Part shown: piece after piece, positions 1-11,200 of the stretch
How the letters are laid out: the number at the start of each line of letters is the position of its first letter
How positions within the stretch are numbered: position 1 is the stretch's first letter
NCBI RefSeq assembly: GCF_029784155.1
Contig: NC_073692.1
Coordinates: forward strand, 429,517,324-429,581,323
Direction: 5' to 3'
Length of the DNA: 64,000 nt
Origin: Uranotaenia lowii
Lineage: Eukaryota > Arthropoda > Insecta > Diptera > Culicidae
Position numbers and translations under genes: made by a program
The notes under the pieces: model-generated
The model's database searches: none
Seen by the model: the letters and a program-made list of their open reading frames with translations, nothing else
What the model was told of the DNA's origin: nothing

Positions 1-230
1 TTTACCAAGCAAAAATGTTTTCAAGATCTTTGGGCGTTGTATTTTTTACAGCACTGTTTCTATTTCAGCCGTATTGATTTGCATCACAACATGCGAAACT
101 ACAACACGTGTTGTTAAAAAACTTGAGGGCCACAGATCTTGAAAATGTTTTTGCATGGAAAAATTTTCAAAATGTGCTTAAAGTGACAAAATTTCTACCA
201 CTTTTTCCCAACACCAGTGAACTTGCTCTA
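1..230. mobile_element. MITE, right part (cut by window edge)
   Basis: This is the right half of a short palindromic element. It ends in the inverted terminal sequence CACCAGTGAACTTGCTCTA at about 212-230. Inside it has the ACAACACGTGTTG palindrome and the AAAATTTTCAAAATGTGC block that recur in the copies at 415-1036 and 30694-30979. It contains no coding sequence. It is a non-autonomous DNA element by structure; no transposase is visible. Confidence 0.7.
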
Positions 231-414
231 AATGAGCTTCAAAAATTTCAAAATAAATTCTAAGATTTTCATATTTCTCGAAAACCATTTCATAAATCAA
301 TTTTTCGATGAAGTGGATTTCAATTTGAAATAAAATTTAGTTGCCTGTATATCCTAAAACGTGTGAGCTAGATAATCCTAACAAGAATTTCAAACAAGCT
401 TTTTTTAAACATTT

Positions 415-1036
415 AGAGCAAGTTCACTGGTGTTGGGGGAAAGTGGTAGAAATTTTGACACTTGTGGCACATTTTGAAAATTTACCTTGCAAAAATGTTT
501 TTAAGATCTTTGGTCGTTGTATTTTTTTAACAGCATTGTTTCTATTCCAGTCGTATGTGATAGAAATATTGCTATTTTTGCATCACAGCATGCGAGAATA
601 CAACACGTGTTGTAAAAACTCTTGAAGGCCACAGATCTTGAAATGTTTTCGCATGGTGAGAGCAAGTTCACTGGTGTTGGGAAAAAGTGGTAGAAATTTT
701 GACACTTGTGGCACATTTCGAAAATTTTACCATGAAAAACATTTTCAATATCTCCAATTTAGTTCAACCTTCAGTTTTTTTTACTACACGTGTTCTATTT
801 TCGCATGCTGTGGTGCAAGAATTGAAATATTTCTATCACATTAGGCTGAAATAGAAACAGTGCTGTAAAAAAATACAACATCCATAGATCTTGAAAACGT
901 TTTTACATGGTACAATTTTCAAAATGTCGAAGTTTCTACCACTTTTTCCCAACACCAGTTAACTTGCTCTGAAGTGTTCAAAATGTGCCAAAAGTGTCAA
1001 AATTTCTACCTCTTTCTCCTAACACCAGTGAACTTG
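415..1036. mobile_element. MITE with a second copy nested inside (inner copy 659-970)
   Basis: The outer left terminus is AGAGCAAGTTCACTGGTG at 415 and the outer right terminus is CACCAGTGAACTTG, ending near 1036. A second copy of the same element starts at 659 with the same left terminus and ends at about 970 with ACTTGCTCT. The outer copy breaks off after GCATGGT near 657 and resumes near 976 with its missing TTCAAAATGTGCC segment. Self-nesting is therefore the simplest reading. Short ORFs here are not coding. The 20-odd-bp termini and the size suggest a Tc1/mariner-type MITE with a TA target, but the target duplication is not clear. Confidence 0.65.
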
Positions 1037-1181
1037 ATTTTACCACATTCCAAAGGATTTTTTAATTTGTCCCTACTTACTGCCATTTGTTATTTTTTAG
1101 GCATTCGTTCAACACAAGGTACAAAAATAATTTCATATCTAAAACAAGAGCCTTCTAAGTACACATTTGGATGAACAAAAG

Positions 1182-1790
1182 TGTTGAGATTCGTCTCAGC
1201 GAAGCAATCGATAAGATGAATAGCAACACACACTCATGATGATTGTTTATAATGAATAAACAATTAGTAATTGTAACCATGGAAATGGTTTCGTATTAAA
1301 GCTTATTAGAAATTAAGTATTCCAAGTTCTACCTCCAAGCAAAACAAGATCTCTTCTTTCCACTGCCCAAGTGCTTCTTCAACAGGTCATGTGCCCAGCA
1401 CTGGTGGAAAGGAGGAGAAGTGGAATCGGAATCAAGAGTGGACAGTTATTCAGCCAGAAAGCCGGTGGAACCACAACGAGCCGGAGCCAAGGAAGATTGT
1501 CGGACTAGGAGTCATTGAAGGTCGTCGGGCCAGAGCCATTGGGAGGCCGTCGGACCGAAAACCACTGGAAGGTCGTCGTGCCAGATCCCGATGGAGGTCG
1601 TCGAACTGGTGCCATGGAAGGTCATCGAGTTGCAACAGGGGCTAGAGTGTATTCCGGTGCGTGCGTTAAGAGGAGTAGCCCCATCTTCAGGAGGGTCCAC
1701 CGGAAGCAGTTAGAAGGTGCGGAATGCGTGTGTTGAGGAGGAGTGTTGAGATTCGTCTCATCGAAGCTATCGATGAGGTGAATAGAAACA
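1182..1790 (+). mobile_element. Internally deleted Ty1/copia element (LTR, PBS, short interior, PPT, truncated second LTR)
   Basis: The first LTR runs from TGTTGAGATTCGTCTCA at 1182 to TTCAACA at 1384. GGTCATGTGCCCAGCAC follows at once (1385-1401) and resembles the internal initiator-tRNA-Met primer site of insect copia elements. Only about 330 bp of interior is left. It ends in the polypurine tract GAGGAGGAG (1735-1743), directly before a second TGTTGAGATTCGTCTCA at 1744. The first 47 bp of the two LTRs align with a few substitutions. The second LTR then stops at about 1790, where RTE sequence begins. All of gag-pol is missing, so the copy is defective. Confidence 0.7.
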
Positions 1791-2536
1791 TAACTTGATG
1801 AACATAATTCCTAAAATTCACTCGGTACATATCAACCGTTTTCCAATTTCTCGGGCACCCCACATTCGCCAGATCTCACAACACTTGGTCTAACCACCTC
1901 GCTAGTTGCGCCCCTGCTCGTCTCGTTCCTACCGGATTCGTAGCGAACAACTGTTTTGCAGGACAGGCGTCCGGCATTCCAGCGTATCCGGCCAGCCTTC
2001 ACCCCTTTCTGCATACTGGAGTCACCGTAGAGTCACGCGAGCTCGTGGTACATCCATCGCCTCCAAACTCTGTTCTTCTGCACGCCGCCAAAGATGGTTC
2101 CTAACACTCGTCGCTCGAATACTCCGAGTGAACGCAGGTACAACCGAGTGTCCATAGTAAGCCCGACTTCAGCTGATCATTCGCCGCCGTATTCCACGGC
2201 TGGTGTCATTATCTGCGGTCACCGGTTAGCCGAGATAGACAAAGTATTCGACTATCTCCAGCTCGTCGTCGTCAATCGTAACCTTGTTATTATTGGACAA
2301 GTAGGCTCAGTCGGTCTTGGATCCACAGGCCAGCATATACTTCGTCTTGGACGTATTAATCATCAACCCAATCCTTTATGCTTGGCGTTTTAGTTTGCGG
2401 TAGATTTTCTCCACCGCCGGAGATGATCTGTCGACTATAGAAATATCTTCGAAAACCCAGATAAGTTGACTGGATCTGTTGAAAATCGTGCCCCGTATTT
2501 CGCCTACACTCGTCGAACAACACCTTCTAGCGCCAC
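1791..2536 (-). pseudogene. RTE-clade non-LTR retrotransposon, 3' portion (decayed)
   Basis: This stretch follows the 3' end of the RTE copy at 51850-54506 almost base for base, from the shared AACATAATTCCTAAAATTCAC at the 3' end up to CCTTCTAGCGCCAC. It covers the C-terminal part of the reverse-transcriptase protein. Relative to the better copy it has internal deletions (for example near 1985 and 2140) and substitutions that break the frame. The match stops at 2536 and resumes at 6115 at the next base of the reference copy, so both pieces come from one insertion later split by other DNA. Confidence 0.85.
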
Positions 2537-2946
2537 TTTAAACCTTTTTGCCTTTCTAACAGAAAGGTTTGGTTATCGGTCGATTTGAGAGATCATTAAT
2601 TATGGGTCTTAGACATACCTTTATAGGTACCTATCGACTCAGCTCGACGAGTTCTGTTGATGTCCGTGGATTTGTATGTGCCATTTTAAAAATGTCTAGA
2701 ACGTTTTTGCGAAACTGGGCTGCACAATTAAAATGATTTTAGTCTCAAAAGAATGCATTTTTTTTTCTACACAACCCTTTCAAAAACGGGAAAAAAACAA
2801 AATAGTTGAAACCGTTTTCTTTACCAAATACATATCATACTTATTATGGCATAAAAAAAAGTTGCTAGTGGCGCCTCGAAGCAGCAGCACCAGCAATCAT
2901 TTATAAATTGAAGATAATCAAAATAAAAAAATAATATTTTTATTAA

Positions 2947-3013
2947 CTCGAGAATTGAACCAAAACCCTTCAGATCCCAAGTTGCAAGCGCTATCCAATA
3001 AACCATCGGCACG
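2947..3013 (-). repeat. tRNA-derived SINE-like segment
   Basis: On the minus strand this reads as a degenerate tRNA-like unit, with a B-box-like GGTTCAATTCT (complement of 2951-2961) and an upstream TTGGATAGCG resembling an A box. A cloverleaf is not well kept, so a functional tRNA is unlikely. A tRNA-derived SINE head or a tRNA relic fits better. Confidence 0.35.
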
Positions 3014-3191
3014 CTTGATTGAAAGCGGCTCAAACTCAAATAGGTAAAAGGCATTACTAAGACGCACCGTGGTCTGGGCAGTTTCTCAGTCTGCTGGGGC
3101 AAATACGGCAACAGTGTTTATATCTTACACTTCTTGCTTTTCAATGCAGCAAATGGCGGATGGGCGTTTCCTTCAGAGTCCGCCATGCCTA

Positions 3192-3229
3192 TAGACATTA
3201 TAATTTCATTTATGAAATTATAGTGTCTA
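3192..3229. repeat. Near-perfect 18-bp-arm hairpin
   Basis: TAGACATTATAATTTCAT is followed after two bases by its inverse complement with one G/A difference. The short flanks (CATGCC / GCCATG) are also related. It would form a stable extruded hairpin or RNA stem. It may be the core of a small foldback element; no function is visible. Confidence 0.6.
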
Positions 3230-3385
3230 AAGCCATGCCGGGTGTCAACAAAATGCAGAGCCGTACAGGAAACTGCGTTGGGGGGGAATTTATATGAAGA
3301 TCTTATGACCCTCGTTTTTTTTACTCGTGTTGAAGAATGAATTTATGTTTTTTTTTTCATTTCTACATACTCATACATAATTTAG

Positions 3386-4259
3386 ATTCAATTTCAGATG
3401 CAGAATTCAGATTCAGTTTTCAAATTCAGGATACAGGTTTAGGAATCAGAATTCAGGATTCAAAATTCAGAATTCAAAATTCAGATTCAGAACTCATATT
3501 CAGATTCAGAATTTAGATTCAGAATTCAGATTCAGAATTCAGATTAAGAATTCAGATTCAGAATTCAGATTCAGAATTCAGATTCAGAATTCAGATTCAG
3601 AATTCAGATTCAGAATTCAGATTCAGAATTCAGATTCAGAATTCAGATTCAGAATTCAGATTCAGAATTCAGATTCAGAATTCAGATTCAGAATTCAGAT
3701 TCAGAATTCAGATTCAGAATTCAGATTCAGAATTCAGATTCAGAATTCAGATTCAGAATTCAGATTCAGAATTCAGATTCAGAATTCAGATTCAGAATTC
3801 AGATTCAGAATTCAGATTCAGAATTCAGATTCAGAATTCAGATTCAGAATTCAGATTCAGAATTCAGATTCAGAATTCAGATTCAGAATTCAGATTCAGA
3901 ATTCAGATTCAGAATTCAGATTCAGAATTCAGATTCAGAATTCAGATTCAGAATTCAGATTCAGAATTCAGATTCAGAATTCAGATTCAGATTCAGAATT
4001 CAGATTCAGAATTCAGATTCAGAATTCAGATTCAGAATTCAGATTCAGAATTCAGATTCAGAATTCAGATTCAGAATTCAGATTCAGAATTCAGATTCAG
4101 AATTCAGATTCAGAATTCAGATTCAGAATTCAGATTCAGAATTCAGATTCAGAATTCAGATTCAGAATTCAGAATCAGAATTCAGATTCAGAATTCAGAT
4201 TCAGAATTCAGATTCAGAATTCAGAATCAGAATTCAGATTCAGAATTCAGATTCAGAAT
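3386..4259. repeat. 13-bp minisatellite, array 1 (ATTCAGATTCAGA)n
   Basis: This is a tandem array of the 13-bp unit ATTCAGATTCAGA. It is irregular from about 3386 to 3550 and nearly perfect from there to about 4259, with a short-unit variant near 3985 and AGAATCAG variants near 4170-4230. Every frame is open because 13 is not a multiple of 3 and the unit has no stop. The open frames are therefore no sign of coding. Confidence 0.95.
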
Positions 4260-4722
4260 TTTTGTAAATTTATTTTCGGCATATCGGTGAAAAATTTAGA
4301 TTCATGGAGAAAGAATATCAGAATTAAAAATTGATGAAGCTGGATGTTGCGAGGTAAAGTATGGTGTACGTTAATAAATTTTCCTTGCAAAAATGTTCTT
4401 TCGCTCTTTTCATCATCCGTAAAATTTCTCCTCACTTTATCAATTTTCAATTCTGGAATTGTTTCTCCAAGAATACCAATTTGCACAGTTTTTGATAAAT
4501 TTGCGATGACTTAAAGATCATTACGCATGAAAACACGATTTTGTTTTGTGAAAACTTTTTTTCACAATTTTTCTGAAATTAAGTTTGCTGCATACTTTTA
4601 GGGGTAAAACCATACTATTAAAAGTTGTAAAATCCGAAATCATAAAAAAAAATTTGGATGAAAGAAATTTCAATGTTGAAAACCGTGTGATGCAAAACAA
4701 TCAAAATGAGATTTACAAGATT
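4260..4722. other. AT-rich spacer between the two minisatellite arrays
   Basis: About 460 bp of non-repetitive AT-rich sequence separates the two arrays. Small ORFs on either strand show no recognisable domain. No gene is supported. Confidence 0.6.
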
Positions 4723-5440
4723 AAGAATTCAGATTCAGAATTCAGATTCAGAATTCAGATTCAGAATTCAGATTCAGAATTCAGATTCAGAATTCAGATT
4801 CAGAATTCAGATTCAGAATTCAGATTCAGAATTCAGATTCAGAATTCAGATTCAGAATTCAGATTCAGAATTCAGATTCAGAATTCAGATTCAGAATTCA
4901 GATTCAGAATTCAGATTCAGAATTCAGATCCAGAATTCAGATTCAGAATTCATATTCAGAATTCAGATTCAGAATTCAGATTCAGAATTCCGATTCAGAA
5001 TTCAGATTCAGAATTCAGATTCAGAATTCAGATTCAGAATTCAGATTCAGAATTCAGATTCAGAATTCAGATTCAGAATTCAGATTCAGAATTCAGATTC
5101 AGAATTCAGATTCAGAATTTAGATTCAGAATTCAGATTCAGAATTCAGATTCAGAATTCAGATTCAGAATTCAGATTCAGAATTCAGATTCAGAATTCAG
5201 ATTCAGAATTAAGATTCAGAATTCAGATTCAGAATTCAGAATTCAGATTCAGAATTCAGATTCAGAATTCAGATTCAGAACTCAGATTCAGAATTCAGAT
5301 TCAGAATTCAGATTCAGAATTCAGATTCAGAATTCAGATTCAGAATTCAGATTCAGAATACAGATTTAGAATTCAAATTCAGAGTTCAGATTCAGAATTC
5401 AGATTGAGAATTCAGATTTAGAATTCTGATTAAGAATTTG
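4723..5440. repeat. 13-bp minisatellite, array 2
   Basis: This has the same 13-bp unit and orientation as array 1. It has more single-base variants (AGATCCAG, CATATTCAG, CCGATTCAG, CTCAGATTC) and one short-unit deletion near 5235. It decays into degenerate GATTCAG-like sequence up to about 5560. A continuous 278-codon frame (4585-5421) reads a 13-residue Arg/Gln/Ser/Asp-rich repeat, but all three frames are equally open, so it is taken as non-coding. Confidence 0.93.
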
Positions 5441-5730
5441 GATTAAAGATCAACCTGGAATTTGAAATTGGAACTTATATTCAAATATTAGACTAAGTGT
5501 TGTAACTCAAAATTCAAACTTTAGAATCAGAATAAGATTTCAGATTTAGTTTACAGAATGAGATTAATCATTTAATAGTCATATTACTTTCCCCTCCTTT
5601 TGTGGGAATTTTTCCTCTATGCATGGTTGAGCTCTAAAAAGGTATCATGCTAGGGCACGCGTCACGGCTATCCATCAATATTGTAGTTGGTTTTACTTAT
5701 TCAGTAAAAAAAAAGCATAAAAAAACAGTA

Positions 5731-5783
5731 AGATTCGAACCGTGACCAGCAACGTGAAAGTTCTGGTTGCTACCACGGCACCA
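5731..5783 (-). repeat. tRNA-like / SINE-like fragment
   Basis: The minus strand carries GGTTCGAATCT (complement of 5731-5741), a perfect Pol III B-box shape, with GTGGTAGCAACCAG upstream as a weak A box. The rest does not fold as a canonical tRNA. It is probably a SINE head or a tRNA relic in the 3.6-kb insert. Confidence 0.35.
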
Positions 5784-6114
5784 TTTCAGCGTGTTATAAA
5801 TCTTGGAAATTCTACTGTTTAAATACCATTCTTTCCATACATAAAATGAGCTCCTTACATACCAGTTCGCTTTTCCCCAAAAAAACGTATCAGGCATCAT
5901 TTTTTTATATTGAGATTGGAATTTTTCGTGTTTGAATATCTGAAATCATACTTATATGATTCAGAGGGAAGGAATCTATCATGTATATTCTATATTATTT
6001 TATATATTTCCAAATATAATTTAAACTCTGTTAGAAAGGCTCCAATCCACTGTTAAGTGTATTAAATCGGGTTTTTTTTCTGGGATTGTCATCCTGTTGG
6101 ATGATTCATCCCTA

Positions 6115-6892
6115 CACGTTGAACATCATGCAGGAAAGACCAATGTCTTGTCGAAGTCCCCTGCAGGACTCGAATGAACTCGACATTTCACCCGAAATCC
6201 GCACACAGCACTGCGTTCCATCCATCGTCGCCTTGATCAGTCTGGTCAGCTTCCCTGAAAAGACGTTCTCGTCAATGATTTCCCATAGCTCGTCACGGTC
6301 GATCGTGTCGTATGCGGCTTTGAAGTATGGTACGTAGGGACTTGGTATTTATGTCATTTATGGGAGATTTGCCGTAGTGTGAAGATCTTGTCCGTCGTAG
6401 ACCGTGAAGTCCATGAAGTCGGCCTGATGACTTCCCACGAATCTGTTTGCTTGTGGCGTTAGGCGGCAGAGTAGGATTCGAGACAGCACTTTGTAGGCGG
6501 CATTGGAGACAGTAATTGCTCCACAGTCCAATTTGTCACTCTTCTTGCTGATGTGGCAGATTACCCCTTTTTTCTCCATTCCTCTGGTAGCTGTTCTATG
6601 TCCCAGATCCGGACCATCAACCGGTGTAGGCAATCGGCCAACTTGTCCGGGCCAATTATGATGAGCTGCGATGCCACTCTTGCCAGTCGACTTGTTGATG
6701 TTCAGCAGGCGAATGGCTTCCTTGTTGGGAGTGGCTCCTCTACGTGTCGTTTGCTACGCCGGCGATGGTGTCCTGCATGTGCGCCGTTCAGGTGTTCATC
6801 GAAGTACCGCTACCACCTTTTGATCACCTTCACGATTGTTCGTCAGGATGCCTACGTCCTTATACTAATGTCTTGCAGCACGAAGCCTTTGA
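6115..6892 (-). pseudogene. RTE-clade retrotransposon, RT-domain piece (upstream half of the split copy)
   Basis: From CACGTTGAACATCATGCAGG at 6115 to AAGCCTTTG near 6890 the sequence follows 52750-53580 of the better RTE copy. It covers the reverse-transcriptase region, with deletions near 6330, 6400 and 6700 and several frame breaks. It continues the piece at 1791-2536. The 5' truncation at about 6892 is typical of failed target-primed reverse transcription. Confidence 0.8.
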
Positions 6893-7372
6893 AGGAACAA
6901 AACGATGTTAAAATATTAAAAAAGGGAGAGTTTGAGGCTTCGTGCCTTTCTTACATTTTTAACTTTCTATTAACCTTTTAGCATTTTTGTTTTCAAAAAG
7001 AACAAAGTAACATTATTAATAAAAACGATAAAAATTACAAAATAGGCTAAAATAGAAAAAAAGGGATAGGCTAAGTTCAAAAAAATTAAAAAATTATAAA
7101 ATGACAAGATTGAAAAATGAGAAAAGATTGGTTAAGGAATAACATCTTGTATATTTATTGGTGTTTTTTATATCTACTCATATTTGGTTTGTAAACGCTA
7201 ATGCATTTCTGAGCAAAATATTTTAAAAGATACCTACGCTGATGAACAAAAGTAGCTAGCTTATTCCTCTCATTTATTTCAATCTGCAGTAACTCTAAAT
7301 AGTTTGTGATATTTGCATTTTATGTGATAAGATTCCGGGAAATGTTCTCTGTCTAAGGGCATAAAATTTCCT
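6893..7372. other. AT-rich intergenic DNA, no gene seen
   Basis: This is A- and T-rich sequence with short homopolymer runs. I see no ORF with a recognisable domain and no clear repeat. Confidence 0.6.
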
Positions 7373-8234
7373 GTAGGGGAGATGGGGGCATAATGGCCAC
7401 CTTAAGGAAAACTGTTATTTAACCATAGAAAATAGCTATAATATGGAGGTTACATTATTGTTTCGTGTTCAGACACTTGAAAAGCCTATTCCCTAACGGG
7501 CTGAAACGCGAAAAACTAGATGAAAACGTTAAAAAATGCATTTTAAAAAATTTTGCTAAAAGCTGAAAACCAGCCACTGTGGAGGCATAATGAGAACACC
7601 CCCTGAGGCAGTATGAGCACCATTAATCAGAGCAAGATGTGCGTTTTCGCCGGGGAATCTAGCAGCGAATTCAATTCGATGAAGTCAGGTGAGTCGTAGA
7701 TTCATCAAACAAAGCAATAACAAAATAATCTAGGTCTGTTTGTAGAATACAAACAATTCACGCACGCTCATACATTAAGTGCTTTGTTCGGAGGATGATG
7801 CTACTAGCCGTATAATGTAACAATAAAAAAATCGATCATGAATTTTTTTTTTTTTTTTTTTTAATCATAGGTTTGTTTATTAAGGCATTTTACTTTTTAT
7901 AAAGTTTCGTTTTGCCGAGTGTATCACTTTATTAATCTATGTTAGTAGAAGGGGGAGCCGTAATAGTCGCGGCGACTCAACTGTTAGTTGTATTCTAATT
8001 TGGGGGTTGGGAAGGGGAGCGTTTAGGGTTCACTATCGGAAACATTTCTCCATCTGGGCTCGGTGGTGGCTTCCTGTAGCTGTGGATGCATGAGCTACTT
8101 CAGATTGTCGTCTTCCTGGCCAGACTTCTGGTGGAGTTTGTGGAACCCATTGGACGGTAGGTTACTCTATTGAATAGATGAAATGAACATTAATAGGGTA
8201 CATATACAGGTGAAAAGCCACGAAGGAAGGAAGA

Positions 8235-11200
8235 CTAAACGACCAAGTCAGACATTTTAAGATATTTGTAGATAGGGTACAAATATTCAAGATCAAGTTT
8301 TGCCAAGATGTCTCGAATTGGAACACCAGGTGGTTTACGTCGGGCCCTAAGGGTATCCAGTAGCCAAGCCCTCGATCGATCAAACCGTTCACACGTCCAC
8401 ACAACATGATCAATGTCGTGGTAGCCATCCCCACAAACACAAACATTGCTTGTAGCTAGTTGTATACGAAACAAATGCGCGTCAAGCCGGCAGTGATTTG
8501 ACATGAGCCGAGAAACCACGCGAATGAAATCGCGACTCATGTTAAAATGCTTAAACCATGCCTTCGTCGGAACCTTAGGGATAATCGTATGGGACCAACG
8601 TCCCTTTGTGCCATTGTCCCAGCTAGACTGCCAAGCGTTAATCGCTAAAGTGCGAGGTATTGAAAAATATTCATTGTAAGTTATTATCCTCTCAAAGATT
8701 TCACCTTGTAACGCGCCCACCTTAGCCAATGAGTCCGCCTTCTCATTACCTTGTATAAGACAATGAGACGGGATCCAAGCTAAGGTAATCCTATACGAAT
8801 TTTCGATCAGAGCGCCCAATATCCCTGAAATTTCCTGCAAAAAATGGGAAGAGCGCTTCATCAGTTTCATCGATCGAATTGCTTCAACGGAGCTGAGACT
8901 ATCCGAATAGATGAAATAGTGGTCTGCAGGCAGTGTGCGAATGTGTTCCAAGGTGCAGTAAATAGCGGCTAGCTCAGCAGTGTAAACGGAGCATGGCTCT
9001 CGAAGCTTAAACGAAGCTTCAAAGCCCTCATTATAGACTGCGAAGCCAGTCGCGTTGTCGATTCTAGAACCATCAGTAAAGAACATTTTTATAGGATCAA
9101 TTTCACGTACTTTTGAAGCAAAGATTGAAGGAATAATGTTGGGTCGGACGTGATCTGGTATTCCACGGATGTCAGCGGTCATGGACAGATCGAATCTTAT
9201 CAAGGAACTGCTAATCGGGTAAAAATGACTCGTGTCCGAATTTAATAAAGAAGGATTTATTTCTAATTGTCTAAAAGATTTATAATTATTTACATATGTT
9301 ACTTGCGGATTAATATTCATAAGCCTTTCCAAATTTTCTATCACCAAAGGATTCATAGTAACACTTCGAATTAGGAAACGTAGCGATAAATCGAAGAACC
9401 GGTTTTTCAACGGCATTACTCCCGCCAGTACTTCGAGACCCATCGTATGTGTCGACTGCATACAACCCATGGCAATACGCAAACAACGATACTGTATTCG
9501 TTCTAGTTTAATCAAGTGGGTATCCGCGGCTGACCCAAAGCAAAAGCTTCCATATTCTATGACCGACAGTATCGTTGTTTGGTATAACCTGATGAGGTCC
9601 TGTGGATGAGCACCCCACCAGGTTCCAGTAATCGTTCGAAGAAAATTGATTCTCTTTTGGCATTTTTGTGTCAAGTATCTAATATGTTTTCCCCAGAGGC
9701 ATTTAGAGTCGAACCAGACACCCAAATATTTAAAACTAAGAGATTGAGTTATAGTTCTACCCATCATAAGGAGCTCTATTTGAGGAGGGGAATGCTTCCT
9801 TGAAAAAACTACTAACTCGGTTTTACTAGGCGAAAACTCGATGCCTAGATTCCTGGCCCAATGTGATAGATTATTAAGAGTTTCTTGTAACGAAGATTTT
9901 ATTTGAGTGTCTGTTTTACCTGTGATATGAACAACACAGTCATCCGCAAGCTGTCTTAGCGTACAATTTTGTGCCATACAAGCATCGATTTCTCGGACAT
10001 AAAAGTTGTATAGCAGGGGGCTTAAACATGAGCCTTGGGGTAGACCCATGTAACTAATTCGTTCAACTTTGGTTTCTCCATGGCTAAAATGCATGATTTT
10101 TTCAGACAACAGGTTGTATAGAAAATTGTTCAAAATTGGTGAAAGTCCGCAAGAGTTAAGATTACTAAATAGCACTTCTATGGACACCGAATCAAATGCC
10201 CCTTTGATGTCCAGAAATACTGCCCCCATCTGCTCTTTTTGGGCAAACGCCAATTGAATGTCTGATGAAAGTAATGCTAGACAGTCGTTCGTACCCTTGC
10301 CTCTACGGAATCCAAATTGTGTACTTGACAACAGATTGTTTGATTCAACCCATTTATCCAGCCGAAAGAGAATCATTTTTTCGAGCAATTTCCGGAGACA
10401 CGAGAGCATTGCAATCGGCCTATACGAGTTGTAATCAGAAACTGGTTTTCCCGGTTTTTGGATGGCGATGACTTTCACTTGTCTCCAGTCATGCGGAACA
10501 ATGTTCAGCTCCAAACACTTATTGAATAAATTCAACAAGCGTTTCTTAGCGGTATCTGGCAGATTCTTCAACAAGTTGAATTTGATTCTGTCCAGCCCGG
10601 GAGCTGAATTGTTGCAAGACCAGAGCGCAAGTGAAAGTTCCACCATCGAGAATTGATCCTCCGTTTCGGAACTATTCTCTGTATCCCGATAGTGTCTCTG
10701 AGCTGGTGCTGCGTCCGGGCAGACCTTTTTCGCGAACTGTATCAGCCATCGACTTGAACTTTCTTCAGTTTCGTTCGAAGGTGTGTGATTTCGCATGTTT
10801 CGTGCCGTTCTCCAAAGCGTGTGCAAAGACGTTTCTCGAGATAACCCATCCACGAATCGCCGCCAGTACCCCCGTTTTTTGCCCCTGATCAAGTTCTTGA
10901 ACTTGCGTTCCAAGGCCAAGTAACGTTGGAACTTCTCTGGCAATCCGGTTCTGCGAAATTCAACAAACGCCTTGCACTTTTCAGTTCGCGCGCGCGAGCA
11001 ATCTCCATCCCACCACGGAGTGGGAGGCCGTTTCTGTATCGTCGAGCTTTCATTCCGTCTGACCTGTGCCCCGATTGCACAGTCCACAATTGTCCCGGAA
11101 ATAAAACTGTACTCTGCCTCCGGAGGCAGTTCTTCTGTTGAGTCAATGGCTTCAATGACGTCCGATGCATACTTTTTCCAATCTATATTCCTTGTGAGGT

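Larger units (their letters stand above)
2537..6114. mobile_element. 3.6-kb insert within an RTE copy, carrying minisatellite arrays
   Basis: These bases separate two colinear pieces of one RTE copy. Near the left edge is GCCTTTCTAACAGA (about 2549) and near the right edge is its inverse, CTGTTAGAAAGGC (about 6029-6041), which suggests subterminal inverted repeats. The left arm holds a CGACTCAGCTCGACGAGTT block of a kind common in mosquito dispersed repeats. The interior contains two tRNA-like segments, a hairpin and two 13-bp minisatellite arrays, but no transposase or RT ORF. A CAC present at both junctions may be the target duplication. The nature of the insert is unresolved; it may be several nested insertions. 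Confidence 0.5.

Noticed and set aside
2947..3013. Possible functional tRNA genes here, at 5731-5783 and at 51494-51556
   Set aside because: Pol III box-like motifs are present but acceptor stems and cloverleaf pairing are poor; SINE heads or relics fit better.
4585..5421. 278-codon ORF made mostly of a 13-residue repeat
   Set aside because: The 13-bp satellite has no stop in any frame, so open frames are automatic; there is no promoter, domain or independent support.
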